Source: Candidatus Rifleibacteriota bacterium (GTDB lineage: Bacteria > Muiribacteriota > Ozemobacteria > Ozemobacterales > Ozemobacteraceae). From it: DNA of 64,000 nt. Below the pieces are notes generated by a model that did no database searches, was not told the origin of the DNA, and saw only the letters and a program-made list of their open reading frames with translations. Location of the stretch: the NCBI GenBank assembly GCA_015233565.1, contig JADFXM010000019.1:57287-121286 (forward strand). Reading direction: 5' to 3'. Shown here in pieces: positions 16,329 to 25,382 of the stretch; the stretch's first letter is position 1; each line of letters begins with the position of its first letter. The position numbers and the translations under genes are program-made.

Positions 16329-18107
16329 ATGCCCACCCACATCGGGAAAAAAGCTGGCAATTATACAATCATCAGTAAACTGGGTGATGGTGGTTTTGCA
16401 ACTGTTTATCTAGCTCAACACAACGTTCTGGAAAAGAAAGTTGCAATAAAATTTCTCCTGGAAGAATGGATAACCGAAACAGACGTCATTGACCGCTTTT
16501 TTGATGAAGCCCGAACGATGGAACGTTTAAAGAACCATTCGAATATTGTTTCCATCATCGATATTGCCACAAAAGAAATTTGCGAAAAAGAGGGTCTGCC
16601 ACCCTACTTCATAATGGAATTCATCGACGGTGTCTCTCTTGAAAAAAAGATTCACGCTGATGAAGGTTTTACCCTGGAATTTATCTTGCAAGTCTGCAAA
16701 TGTACGCTTTCGGCGCTTGCTCATTGCCATAAGGTTGATGCAAGCTTTGTCCACCGAGATATCAAACCATCTAATATTCTTATCGATAATCAAGGAGTAG
16801 TCAAATTAACTGACTTCGGAATTGTAAAAGCCAAAGCTAATACAGCAAAAACGGGAGAAGGTCTCACCCTCGGGTCCACGGATTACATGTCACCCGAACA
16901 GGCTCTCGGGAAAAGAGACATTGATCACCGTTCAGACATCTATTCTTTCGGTGTAACTTTATATGAAATGGTGGTTGGCAAACTTCCTTTCATTTACGAC
17001 AATCCGAATTCAGTCGCTTTAGCCCACATTCAAGAGCAACCATTGTCTCCAATTCAGGTTAACGATGCCATTCCTCGGCGATTGAATGATATCATAATGA
17101 AAGCAATGGCAAAACCGCGCGAAGATCGCTATCAAACCGCCGCAGAAATGTTGGATGCACTTGAGCATCTTAATGACCCGGAGCCCGAAACCACTTCTGA
17201 AGCAAAATCCTTAGACCTCTCCCAAGTTAAATCTGAGCTTCCGGAAGACGCCATCAAAGATTCTTCTAGTGCTATTTCGGCATTAGAAAACAAAAAATCC
17301 CCTCTTGCGCAAAAAACGTTTTTTAGCTCCATTTCAGGTTATCTTGTTGCAATCGTTTTATGCGTTCTTTTTACAGCGATATTCCTCGGGGCATTCAAAT
17401 TTTATCAAAATTCAACTCAGGGGACACTTAAGGTTAAGACCTCACCAGATGGAGCACTAGTTTTAATAAATAATAAAAACATCGGAACTTCCCCAATATC
17501 GTTGAACCTCGACGAGGGCGCATTTAAATTAAGCCTGACCTTAGATGGATATCAGGCAGAAAATTTAAGAATTGATGTTGCGGCCAGGAAGATTTTAACT
17601 ATCCAAAAAATTCTTCTAAAAGATTCTCCCGAAATTAAGGCGAAATTTGAAAAACTCATTTCACAAGCTCTATCACAGTCTGGCAAAAAGAAACCATCAA
17701 AATCTGAATCTTCCTTTCAAGAAACCTGGAAACAGATCGAACAAACCCTTGATGAAACTCCAACTGACCAGACACTTCACCTATTTCTCTTTGATTATTT
17801 CAAAAAAAGCGAGAGACTTGCACAAGGCCTGGATTTTTATCGAAAAAAAGCAGAAAATGATCCGAAAAATGTCTTCTTTTTGACCATGCAAGCAAAACTA
17901 ATGATGGAAATGAACAAAACAAAGAATGTGCTTGATATTTTGACAAAAGCCTGGGATATAGATTCGAACAATACACTTCTTTTAAATACCCTCGGAGATT
18001 ATTATTTAAAAGATGGAAAAAAAGAGCAGGCAAAGCAATATTATCAACTTTCTATCTTCCTTGATTCCAATCAAAACGAGATCAACGCCACACTGAAGGG
18101 GTTGTAG
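16329..18107 (+). CDS. Membrane Ser/Thr protein kinase with PEGA and TPR extracytoplasmic region
   Basis: The kinase domain is residues ~10-280 with all core motifs: Gly loop GDGGFATVY, VAIK (Lys41), HRDIKPSN, TDFGIVK, SPEQ and the DIYSFGVTLYEM helix. A juxtamembrane linker leads to a TM helix (~335-360). Outside are a PEGA domain (~364-435, SPDGALVLINNKNIGTSP) and TPR-like repeats (~470-590). It is therefore a typical Hanks-type receptor kinase. It sits between an FHA protein and a PP2C phosphatase with gaps of 5 and 13 bases, which forms a complete write/read/erase phosphorylation module. The extracytoplasmic ligand is unknown. Confidence 0.93.
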   Translation: MPTHIGKKAGNYTIISKLGDGGFATVYLAQHNVLEKKVAIKFLLEEWITETDVIDRFFDEARTMERLKNHSNIVSIIDIATKEICEKEGLPPYFIMEFIDGVSLEKKIHADEGFTLEFILQVCKCTLSALAHCHKVDASFVHRDIKPSNILIDNQGVVKLTDFGIVKAKANTAKTGEGLTLGSTDYMSPEQALGKRDIDHRSDIYSFGVTLYEMVVGKLPFIYDNPNSVALAHIQEQPLSPIQVNDAIPRRLNDIIMKAMAKPREDRYQTAAEMLDALEHLNDPEPETTSEAKSLDLSQVKSELPEDAIKDSSSAISALENKKSPLAQKTFFSSISGYLVAIVLCVLFTAIFLGAFKFYQNSTQGTLKVKTSPDGALVLINNKNIGTSPISLNLDEGAFKLSLTLDGYQAENLRIDVAARKILTIQKILLKDSPEIKAKFEKLISQALSQSGKKKPSKSESSFQETWKQIEQTLDETPTDQTLHLFLFDYFKKSERLAQGLDFYRKKAENDPKNVFFLTMQAKLMMEMNKTKNVLDILTKAWDIDSNNTLLLNTLGDYYLKDGKKEQAKQYYQLSIFLDSNQNEINATLKGL

Positions 18108-18120
18108 GCGGGAGGAAAAC

Positions 18121-18879
18121 GTGGAATATAAAGCCTACGGAAAAACCGATGTTGGAAAAGTTCGCACGAACAACGAAGATGCTTTTTTCGTTACAGATCG
18201 GGAAGGCATTTTCCTTGTAGCAGATGGGATGGGCGGCCATAAAGCAGGAGAGGTTGCTTCCGGCATGACCCGCGATATTATTTCCTCCAGCTTATTGGCG
18301 ACCCAAGGAACCCAAAATTTAGAGAATTCCATTCGGGAAGCATTTCTTCTGGCAAATACGAAAGTAAGAGATAAGGCCAGCGAAGACACGGAGTTCCAAG
18401 GAATGGGGTGCACCTGTGTCTCTTTAATGTTGAGAGAGCAGAATTTTTTCCTGGCACATGTTGGCGATAGTCGGATCTACCTTTTCCGACGTGGCGAATT
18501 CAAGCAAATGACCAGGGACCATTCTTATGTTGAAGAACTATTCATTAGAGGATTGATTTCAGAGCAGGAAAAAATTGGCCATCCATATAAAAATCAAATT
18601 ACACGCTACATAGGCTGTTCTCAAAAGCTTGAGGTAGACATTACTTCAGGCCCTGTTTGGAATGGCGACTGTTTTTTACTTTGTACTGACGGTTTAACCG
18701 AAATGGTACTTCAAAACAGAATTAAAGAACTTTTTTCTAATGGCGATGATCCCCAAAGCATCGGCGATAAATTGATTGAAGAAGCTCTCACAAATGGTGG
18801 AAAAGACAATATTACGGCAGTTGTTGTGCAAGTGACTTCAAAGAAAACAAGTTTTTTCAAAAAAATCCTTGGTTGGTGA
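18121..18879 (+). CDS. PP2C-type Ser/Thr phosphatase (Stp/PrpC family)
   Basis: Dephosphorylates Ser/Thr residues and most likely opposes the kinase encoded just upstream. All PP2C metal motifs are seen: VRTNNEDAFF, VADGMGGHKAGE, HVGDSRIYLFR, LCTDGLTEMV and GGKDNITAVVV. The length of 252 residues is standard for bacterial cytosolic PP2C. The start is GTG, chosen because GGGAGG lies 5 bases before it and no earlier start fits. The gene is soluble, with no signal peptide or TM segment. Confidence 0.95.
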   Translation: MEYKAYGKTDVGKVRTNNEDAFFVTDREGIFLVADGMGGHKAGEVASGMTRDIISSSLLATQGTQNLENSIREAFLLANTKVRDKASEDTEFQGMGCTCVSLMLREQNFFLAHVGDSRIYLFRRGEFKQMTRDHSYVEELFIRGLISEQEKIGHPYKNQITRYIGCSQKLEVDITSGPVWNGDCFLLCTDGLTEMVLQNRIKELFSNGDDPQSIGDKLIEEALTNGGKDNITAVVVQVTSKKTSFFKKILGW

Positions 18880-18889
18880 GTGGGAGTTT

Positions 18890-19753
18890 ATGAATATTAA
18901 CAAGGCTAGTTCGAGTTTTCTCTTTTTTTCGGCTTTGCTTTTTATTTTTCTTTTTGTTCTTCCGGTACAATTCCTTTTGGGTTCAGAAAGTGATTTTTGG
19001 CATGAAGTCACCGGTCCTGCAGCCGAAAGAGTATTTATTCCAGGCGACCCTCCCCTAAAAATGGGTTCTGTAAATGCATTTTTAAATTGCGTCGAATATG
19101 GATTCTCTCTCGCCCTTACAGAAAGAGAAGAAATGGATTTACGCAACGGGATTATGGATGAATTTCTTTCTTTTAAGGGGAAACTGGTCGAAAATCTTAA
19201 GCATCTTTCAGAACTTTGGAAGGTGGTCATCAATGCAAAACCTGACAAGAGGCAAATGTATAAATTGATACTCAAAGAGAGCCTCCAAAAGGAAACAGAA
19301 AAAAATTTGAATTCATCTATTTCCCAAAAAATAGCTTTTATTCAGAAGCAATCTGAATCACTTACCAGCAGCAACCCTCCAATTAGCAAAAGGTGCGTAG
19401 AAGCACTTGAGGAAATTATTCAATTTGCTCTGAAACTTAGAGATAGAAATATTCAAATTTGGAGTAAACCACTTCAGGACGAATTTGAGAAAACCCTCAT
19501 TCTAAGAATTCCTGAACTAACCCCACTTGGCAGAGCCTGGCTTTCAAACGCTGATATTCATCGTTCAATTATTTTAAAATCCTGGAGAAATATCTCCAAT
19601 GAAGAGAAAAAAACTGTTCGAGAATTGTTAATAAAAACTTTTGCCCCAGCAAACCATGGCAAATCAATTCTCCCCATCTCCCTAGAAGACATCCCGATCC
19701 CTCCTCCCAATTTCTTTCCGCTTCCCAGTGAGCTTCCGTGGCCAATGAGATAA
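18890..19753 (+). CDS. Exported protein of unknown function in the kinase/phosphatase operon
   Basis: A signal peptide (residues ~1-32, long hydrophobic core ending near LLGS) is followed by ~255 mostly helical, charged residues and a proline-rich C-terminus (SLEDIPIPPPNFFPLP). I chose the ATG at 18890 because GGGAG lies 4 bases upstream. A longer frame starting at TTG 18869 would overlap the phosphatase and spoil the signal peptide. No family is recognised. Being last in the operon, it may be the extracytoplasmic partner sensed by the PEGA/TPR region of the kinase. This is inference from position only. Confidence 0.7.
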   Translation: MNINKASSSFLFFSALLFIFLFVLPVQFLLGSESDFWHEVTGPAAERVFIPGDPPLKMGSVNAFLNCVEYGFSLALTEREEMDLRNGIMDEFLSFKGKLVENLKHLSELWKVVINAKPDKRQMYKLILKESLQKETEKNLNSSISQKIAFIQKQSESLTSSNPPISKRCVEALEEIIQFALKLRDRNIQIWSKPLQDEFEKTLILRIPELTPLGRAWLSNADIHRSIILKSWRNISNEEKKTVRELLIKTFAPANHGKSILPISLEDIPIPPPNFFPLPSELPWPMR

Positions 19754-19793
19754 TCTTTGAAATTGGCTTTAATTTGTGCTATAATGGCAGACT

Positions 19794-20669
19794 ATGGCAA
19801 GAAGCTTAACCGGTTTTGGAAGAAGTGAGCTTATCGACGAGATTGGACGAGTTTCTGTAGAAATTAAGTCGGTAAATAATCGCTTTTTGCAGATTGACCC
19901 TCATCTCCCCCTTTCCTATAACTGGATCGAAGGTCCGATCAGATCTTTGATTTCAGAAAAAATTACGCGTGGAAAAATTTCCATCAATCTTGAGGTTGTT
20001 GAAAATGTGTCAGCTAACGAGCTTTTGCTGAACAAACCTCTCTTATCGCAGTTAATCGATTTTGCAGCATCACTAGAAAAGGACAAGGGAATTAAAATAC
20101 CCTATAACCTCGATGGATTCCTCTCTCTACCAGGAGTTTTGAAAATAGGTTTTCTGAAGTCTGATTCAGAACAAGGTTGGAAGAGAATTAGCCCCGTAAT
20201 TGAAGAAGCACTAAATTCTTTGACGCAAACAAGACTCCGTGAAGGTCAGAATTTAACTGAAGATCTGAAAAAGCGGCAAAAAAAATTGCTTAGCCTTTTG
20301 CAAAACATCGAAAAACAGTTTCCTATATTCCAGGAAACATTTAAACGAAAGTTTTCTTCAAGGATTAGTGAATTGTTAAAAGAAACGCCATTGGACGAAA
20401 TGCGATTAGCAACTGAAATTGCTCTATGGACAGATAAAAGTGATATTTCTGAAGAAATAACACGCTTGAAAAGCCACCTGTCAGAACTTGAATCGATTTT
20501 AATGCGAGATGACCCAATTGGAAGACGCCTTGATTTCTTACTACAGGAAATTAATCGTGAGGCAAATACGATCAACAACAAAACAGGAGATTTATCCATC
20601 ATTAACGATGTCCTGGAAATAAAGTGTGAAATCGAAAAAATCAGAGAGCAGGCACAAAATCTAGAATGA
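19794..20669 (+). CDS. yicC: YicC family endoribonuclease/stress protein
   Basis: The N-terminal motif SLTGFGR, then [11 protein letters not shown], and the C-terminal block [13 protein letters not shown]...[15 protein letters not shown] are diagnostic for YicC (N- and C-terminal YicC domains, 291 residues, normal size). YicC proteins are reported to act as metal-dependent endoribonucleases. The conserved neighbourhood yicC-remA-(gmk)-rpoZ-(coaBC)-priA is seen here with changes. The stop overlaps remA by 4 bases (ATGA), so translation is coupled. Confidence 0.93.
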   Translation: MARSLTGFGRSELIDEIGRVSVEIKSVNNRFLQIDPHLPLSYNWIEGPIRSLISEKITRGKISINLEVVENVSANELLLNKPLLSQLIDFAASLEKDKGIKIPYNLDGFLSLPGVLKIGFLKSDSEQGWKRISPVIEEALNSLTQTRLREGQNLTEDLKKRQKKLLSLLQNIEKQFPIFQETFKRKFSSRISELLKETPLDEMRLATEIALWTDKSDISEEITRLKSHLSELESILMRDDPIGRRLDFLLQEINREANTINNKTGDLSIINDVLEIKCEIEKIREQAQNLE

Positions 20670-21007
20670 ACAGAACAAGAGTGCGAAAAAAGGCCCGTTT
20701 GTTAAATGTCGGGTTTGGAAATTTTGTCCTGGTTAATCGAATTATAGCTATTGTCGGCCCAGGTTCAGCCCCTATTAAAAGAATGAAAGAAGAAGCCCGA
20801 GATAGAGGGAAACTCATTGATGCCACAAATGGCAGAAAGACAAGAGCAATTATCGTTGCTGATTCAGAGCACGTTATTCTTTCCGCTATTAACCCCACCA
20901 CTGCAGCCATGAGATTGCTTGGAAAAAAAGTTGATTTTTCTGAAGAAATAGATGTTGAAAACAATGAAAATGGTTCAAAAAGTCTACCGGAGGTTGAAAA
21001 AGAATGA
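20666..21007 (+). CDS. remA: RemA family DNA-binding regulator (DUF370)
   Basis: The block [19 protein letters not shown], the [12 protein letters not shown] helix, [17 protein letters not shown] and SEHVILSAI is characteristic of RemA/YlzA, which in Bacillus binds DNA cooperatively and activates matrix genes. This copy is longer than usual (113 residues) because of a basic N-terminal extension ([11 protein letters not shown]) and an acidic tail. It overlaps yicC by 4 bases at its start and rpoZ by 4 bases at its end. In most genomes gmk follows remA, and here it does not. Confidence 0.9.
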   Translation: MNRTRVRKKARLLNVGFGNFVLVNRIIAIVGPGSAPIKRMKEEARDRGKLIDATNGRKTRAIIVADSEHVILSAINPTTAAMRLLGKKVDFSEEIDVENNENGSKSLPEVEKE

Positions 21008-21207
21008 AATTTCGTTCTCGAACTGACGTTCTCGACAGAATTCCTAACAAGTTCGATGCGGTTCTCGCAGTTTCTCAGCGTGTAAAGATGCTTGTGGAAG
21101 GCAAAAAACGACTGATCGACGAAAATGATGAAAATTACATCAAGATTGCAATGGAAGAAATAGCGGGGGGTTCACTTCAAGTTGAGGTCCACGAACCCGA
21201 AAAATAA
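21004..21207 (+). CDS. rpoZ: RNA polymerase omega subunit
   Basis: A 67-residue protein with the omega pattern: [18 protein letters not shown], then a short loop, then [10 protein letters not shown] near the end. It supports assembly of RNA polymerase through the beta' subunit. Position between remA and the priA-proximal gene is the standard one for rpoZ. It starts inside the end of remA (ATGA). The C-terminal tail after GGSL is short. Confidence 0.85.
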   Translation: MKFRSRTDVLDRIPNKFDAVLAVSQRVKMLVEGKKRLIDENDENYIKIAMEEIAGGSLQVEVHEPEK

Positions 21208-22396
21208 CTCAACATTAGTTTTTATCGGGCCCGGCCCTTCAGCAACAGGCGCTATATTTATGATTCACGCCTTGAAGCAGGCTGGGTTTGATGTTTATCC
21301 AGCTTTTTTTCAGAAAACTGAAGATTGGGTCGGGATTAACACTATCAAAACTCTGACCGGACATGAGGTCCTAAGGAATTCCCACCGCCCAGACTGGACC
21401 GAAAGAAAAGCAACCATACTATTCTCAATTGCTTGGAATCAACCTTTTGGGCTTCTTTCCGATTTTGAAAATTCCTCATCAAGCGACGAGGTAATGGATT
21501 TTCTTATCAAAAGCAAATCACCGACGCTTATCATATCTGAAGAGAAGGCAAATTTTACTGACCACCCTCTTCGAGAAAAAATTTTTCCCTACATATGGAG
21601 TTATTGCCAAGTTCCAACCAACCTTTTCAGGGCAATCGATCAAACGGAAAATTTCTTTTCCGAAATAATTAACTTTTTCTCCCGAAGAAAAGTTGCAAAA
21701 ACTAAAATTACGACCGCTATTTTACGCAGTGTCCCCCAGAATCTCACCAATCTTGCCGGCGACAAACCTCGCTGGGTAAAAAATCTGTTCGAAACCTTCC
21801 AAAGAGGAGGCTTAAATCCTTATTTTTATGAGAATGCTGAATTTAATGTCGCACAAAGGCAAACTCTTGAGTTACAAAATCTAAAACAAAATTTAAGCAA
21901 TAACGAAAATCAGAGCCAGGATCTGAATTCTGAGAAGAGCGTTGAAAGTCATTCAAAACAAGTTTCCGATTCAATATTAAATCGAAAAGAAAGTCAAACG
22001 AAAAAATCAATAGACCGCGAGCAGCGTGAAAACACAAAGAATTTGATTTTAGTAGAAACTTATGAAGGGCCTTTTGAAAAACCCGGACGAAAAAAATCTG
22101 ATTTTACGCTTACTTTTGATCCAACGTTTGCATCAAAAGTGGAAAATTACCTGATGGAAGCTCATATCATTTTTTTGCGCTTTGTCCATGGAAAATTTTT
22201 TGAAGAAAACCTGCAAAAATTTCCTAAAAATGAAAGCTCCTTTCCCAAAACTTTTTTCGCAACCAGGCGGGAAAACGGAGAAGTTTTACTGTTTGACGGG
22301 CAGTCTCAAAGGGTTTTCCCGAATTTAATCGAAAGACCAGCCAATTCAAGGCTTTGCCAGTTTTTGTTTGAACAAACTGAAACTTACAAAGCTTAA
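21182..22396 (+). CDS. Divergent, probably degenerate CoaBC-like protein
   Basis: No family is obvious at first sight, but the gene occupies the place of coaBC between rpoZ and priA and follows its layout. There is a first strand and glycine-rich turn (TLVFIGPGPSATGA), a helix with a xxLKQAGFDVYP strand as in CoaC flavoproteins, a SPTLIISEEKANFTDHPL segment where CoaC has KPVLIAPAMNxxMWxHP, and a C-terminal VLLFDGQSQRVFP...SRLCQFL resembling the end of CoaB. The catalytic PAMN motif and the CoaB VTAGGT/NxSSG motifs are missing. A low-complexity Gln/Asn/Ser/Lys-rich linker fills residues ~225-290. The start is TTG inside rpoZ with GGGGGG upstream, and later ATGs would cut the first strand. Enzymatic activity is doubtful. 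Confidence 0.5.
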   Translation: MRSTNPKNNSTLVFIGPGPSATGAIFMIHALKQAGFDVYPAFFQKTEDWVGINTIKTLTGHEVLRNSHRPDWTERKATILFSIAWNQPFGLLSDFENSSSSDEVMDFLIKSKSPTLIISEEKANFTDHPLREKIFPYIWSYCQVPTNLFRAIDQTENFFSEIINFFSRRKVAKTKITTAILRSVPQNLTNLAGDKPRWVKNLFETFQRGGLNPYFYENAEFNVAQRQTLELQNLKQNLSNNENQSQDLNSEKSVESHSKQVSDSILNRKESQTKKSIDREQRENTKNLILVETYEGPFEKPGRKKSDFTLTFDPTFASKVENYLMEAHIIFLRFVHGKFFEENLQKFPKNESSFPKTFFATRRENGEVLLFDGQSQRVFPNLIERPANSRLCQFLFEQTETYKA

Positions 22397-22487
22397 GTTC
22401 TTTGGCAATGCCACGAAACTTCCAAAAGATCCAGCCTGACCTCGAATTGTTGGTGATAAATCGGATTTCCACCCAAGATTTATTGAA

Positions 22488-24920
22488 ATGAAACGACTAT
22501 TTCTGGAAATATCTTTTCCAATTCCCATACCAAAAAACCCCTTAATTTACCATTTTGATTTTGAGGAAATCGACAACCCTGAAAAAGCAGTTTTTGTTCC
22601 AGTTCAGGGCTCGAGGGTAATTGCCCCAATCAGAGGGCGCAGTCAAATCGGTTATATAGAGAAAATTTCAGAAATTCCTCCAACTTTCGAAACGAAGAAG
22701 ATTATTGAAATAATCGACCCATGCCCTGTATTTTCTCCTCAAATGATAGAATTGGGGAAGTGGATCGCCCAAACAACACTTTCTTCTTTTGGAGACGCTC
22801 TGCATGCAATGCTTCCTGCAGGGGTAAAGGGCGGAATCACCTGTTGGATCAACCCTTCAAATAAAACTCTCGAAATGTTTCGAAATTCTGAGGACTTGCC
22901 AAATACGTTAAATTGGCTCGCTCAAGAGGGAAAGAAAAAAATGTCGGAATTCAGCCGAACTTTCCCCAAATCTGTCCGGAATTTTAAGGAATGGCGAGAA
23001 AAGGGACTGATTGAAATTGAGTATAAGCGGGAACAACAAGCCGGGCCCAAGTTAAGGAAAGTTTTCCGTGTGGCTGACCAAAAAGCAATTGTGATAGAGG
23101 AACTTACTGCGAAAGAAAAACAGGTAATTGAAATCCTGCTTAAAGAGCAGGAACCCTTAACCCTTACAGAGGTTTTAAAGAAATCAGGAGTAAGTTCATC
23201 CCCCGTTAAAAATCTCCTAAAAAAAGGAATTATCCAAACTTTCGACCAAAAAATCGATCGCAACTTAACCGAAGGAGACTACTACAAATCCGCTCCCGAA
23301 GAGAACAATAACCTCACGCAATCGCAACAATTGGTTCTTTCAGCCATTCGGCAATCCTATGAAAGCGATAACAAACCGGTTTTAATTCATGGTGTTACCT
23401 GTTCGGGAAAAACAGAAGTTTACCTGAGATGGGTGGCTGAACTTCTTGCGAAAAACAAAGGAGCGATAATACTGGTTCCCGAAATAACTCTCACCCCTCA
23501 AATGGTAAAACGACTAATTGATCGATTTGGATTTCGGGTGGCAATTTTGCATAGCCGCTTGAGCGATGGTGAACGCTTCGACCAATGGGAAGGAATCAGA
23601 TGCGGAAAATTTCCCGTAGTCGTCGGTGCACGCTCAGCTGTTTTTGCTCCCGTCCCAAACCTAGGAACAATTATCATAGACGAGGAGGGAGAGCCAACTT
23701 TTAAGCAAAGCGAAACTCCCAAGTATCATGCCCGGGAAGTCGCAGAATTCAGATGTAGGCTTGAGAAAGCCATCTTAATACTGGGGTCAGCCACTCCGAC
23801 ACTTGAATCCTATAGCATGGCCCTCAATCAGAAATACCAACTTGTGGAAATGCCGGAGCGAGTTTCGGAGCGATTTCCACCCAAAGTTGAAGTTGTCGAC
23901 ATGCGCCAGGAGTTGACCGTCAAAAACAACCGCAGCATGTTTTCCGGAGCGTTATCCAAAGCCCTGAATGAAACCTTAAAAGCCGGTTCTCAGGCGATTC
24001 TTTATCTTAACCGTCGCGGACACAGCACATTTGTGCTCTGCCGTGCCTGCGGGGAAAGTGTCAACTGCTCAAAATGCAAGATTTCAATGGTTTATCACAC
24101 CGGAAGTGAAATATTGCGATGTCACTACTGCGGTGAAATTCAGCCAATTCCAAAGCAATGTGGAAAATGTGGAAACACAGCAATCAAGTTTTTCGGAGGA
24201 GGCACGCAGAGAGTTGAAGCCGAGGCCAGAAGGTATTTTCCCAAGGCAAGAATCGATCGAATGGATTCTGACGCAATTTCGGCCAAAGGAAATTTGGAAA
24301 CCATTCTGGACAAGTTTGGAAAAAGGGAAATAGATATTTTAATCGGAACTCAAATGGTTGCGAAGGGCCTGGACTTTCCAAATGTTACCCTGGTTGGAAT
24401 TTTAGCTGCTGATGCGCTATTAAAACTTCCCGACTTCAGAGCAAGTGAGAGAAACTTTTCTCTTCTCGCACAAGTCGCCGGACGCTCCGGAAGAGGAAAA
24501 AATCTTGGAAAAGTCATTCTGCAAACTTATAACCCCGATCATCATTCCATAAAATATGCAATCACGGAAAACTATAAAGGGTTCTTCGAAGAAGAAAACC
24601 AGATGAGAAAAATCTCCTTTTATCCTCCGTTCTGCCATATAGGCCTTTTTACCATTTATAATCCAGACCTGAATTCCGTAATAGCAGCTTCAAACGCACT
24701 TACTGAGCAGCTTAAGAAAAATGCCCATCTTAATCCGGAGTTAGTTTATGGTCCCGCACCGGCACCTATTGAAAAAATTGACCTGAACTTCAGATACCAA
24801 ATAATGATAAAGCATGAAGATCAAAACGAATTAATTCAAGGAGTTCGCGAAGTTCTTGACAAGAAAAAATCTTCTGAGATCAAAATTTCAGTCAATATCA
24901 ATCCTTTCATTTCTCTATGA
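22488..24920 (+). CDS. priA: Primosomal replication restart helicase PriA
   Basis: The N-terminal DNA-binding region (~1-110) is followed by a superfamily 2 helicase: Walker A GVTCSGKTEVYL (~302-313), LVPEITLTPQM, Walker B IIDEEGEP (~396-403), GSATPTLES, then the zinc-binding cysteines (CRACGESVNCSKC, CHYCG, CGKCG) at ~515-570 and helicase C-terminal motifs (GTQMVAKGLDFPNV, AGRSGRG). Two usually fixed residues differ: the Walker A glycine after GVT is Cys305 and the DEEH histidine is Gly401. Length (810) is normal. It restarts stalled forks by loading DnaB. The following 24921-25382 gap carries no gene. Confidence 0.95.
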   Translation: MKRLFLEISFPIPIPKNPLIYHFDFEEIDNPEKAVFVPVQGSRVIAPIRGRSQIGYIEKISEIPPTFETKKIIEIIDPCPVFSPQMIELGKWIAQTTLSSFGDALHAMLPAGVKGGITCWINPSNKTLEMFRNSEDLPNTLNWLAQEGKKKMSEFSRTFPKSVRNFKEWREKGLIEIEYKREQQAGPKLRKVFRVADQKAIVIEELTAKEKQVIEILLKEQEPLTLTEVLKKSGVSSSPVKNLLKKGIIQTFDQKIDRNLTEGDYYKSAPEENNNLTQSQQLVLSAIRQSYESDNKPVLIHGVTCSGKTEVYLRWVAELLAKNKGAIILVPEITLTPQMVKRLIDRFGFRVAILHSRLSDGERFDQWEGIRCGKFPVVVGARSAVFAPVPNLGTIIIDEEGEPTFKQSETPKYHAREVAEFRCRLEKAILILGSATPTLESYSMALNQKYQLVEMPERVSERFPPKVEVVDMRQELTVKNNRSMFSGALSKALNETLKAGSQAILYLNRRGHSTFVLCRACGESVNCSKCKISMVYHTGSEILRCHYCGEIQPIPKQCGKCGNTAIKFFGGGTQRVEAEARRYFPKARIDRMDSDAISAKGNLETILDKFGKREIDILIGTQMVAKGLDFPNVTLVGILAADALLKLPDFRASERNFSLLAQVAGRSGRGKNLGKVILQTYNPDHHSIKYAITENYKGFFEEENQMRKISFYPPFCHIGLFTIYNPDLNSVIAASNALTEQLKKNAHLNPELVYGPAPAPIEKIDLNFRYQIMIKHEDQNELIQGVREVLDKKKSSEIKISVNINPFISL

Positions 24921-25151
24921 GATGAGCCTATCGCATAATCAATAAAATCATTAATTATGCAAAATTTTGGAGCCTAGAAATGGCTTGAAATGCTGATCTT
25001 ATTTTTTGTGCTTTCATAAATTACGAACTTGTACAACAAACTCAGATCTAACAAAAAATTGGCTAACAGTTGAAAGTGAAAAATATCACAACCATTTACC
25101 AGCGGCATTCTATGGTTTTGTATTTTCACGGGTCATTATAACTTTTTCCAC

Positions 25152-25380
25152 CTTAAGCCGAAGTTCCCGAGTGAAAAAGCCCTCTTGTTATGACCTGAAG
25201 ACAAAAAGAAGCCTTTTTTGCCTGCTTTTTCTGGTCATGCAAATTTGACGCCTGAAAATAGCATTTGAAGATGGTTTCAATGGTTTTCCTACTGTCCAGT
25301 AAAAACCGTCTGAAAAATGCCTTAAATTCGTTTACAGATCAGGATTTCAATAGATTTTGCGTCCGGAACTTCGGCTTAAG
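25152..25380. repeat. Perfect 16-bp inverted repeat pair framing a 197-bp non-coding spacer
   Basis: CTTAAGCCGAAGTTCC (25152-25167) is the exact reverse complement of 25365-25380. The pair lies in the 462-bp gap between priA and the 3' end of rarA, with the right arm directly after the rarA stop. The spacer has no convincing gene. It could be the remnant of a small mobile element or a long-range 3'-UTR stem. Elsewhere in the gap only a weak AT-rich hairpin (24933-24960) is seen. Confidence 0.6.
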
Positions 25381-25382
25381 AG

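Noticed and set aside
24933..24960. GCATAAT/ATTATGC hairpin just after priA
   Set aside because: AT-rich 7-bp stem followed by AAAATTTT rather than a T run. Too weak to call.
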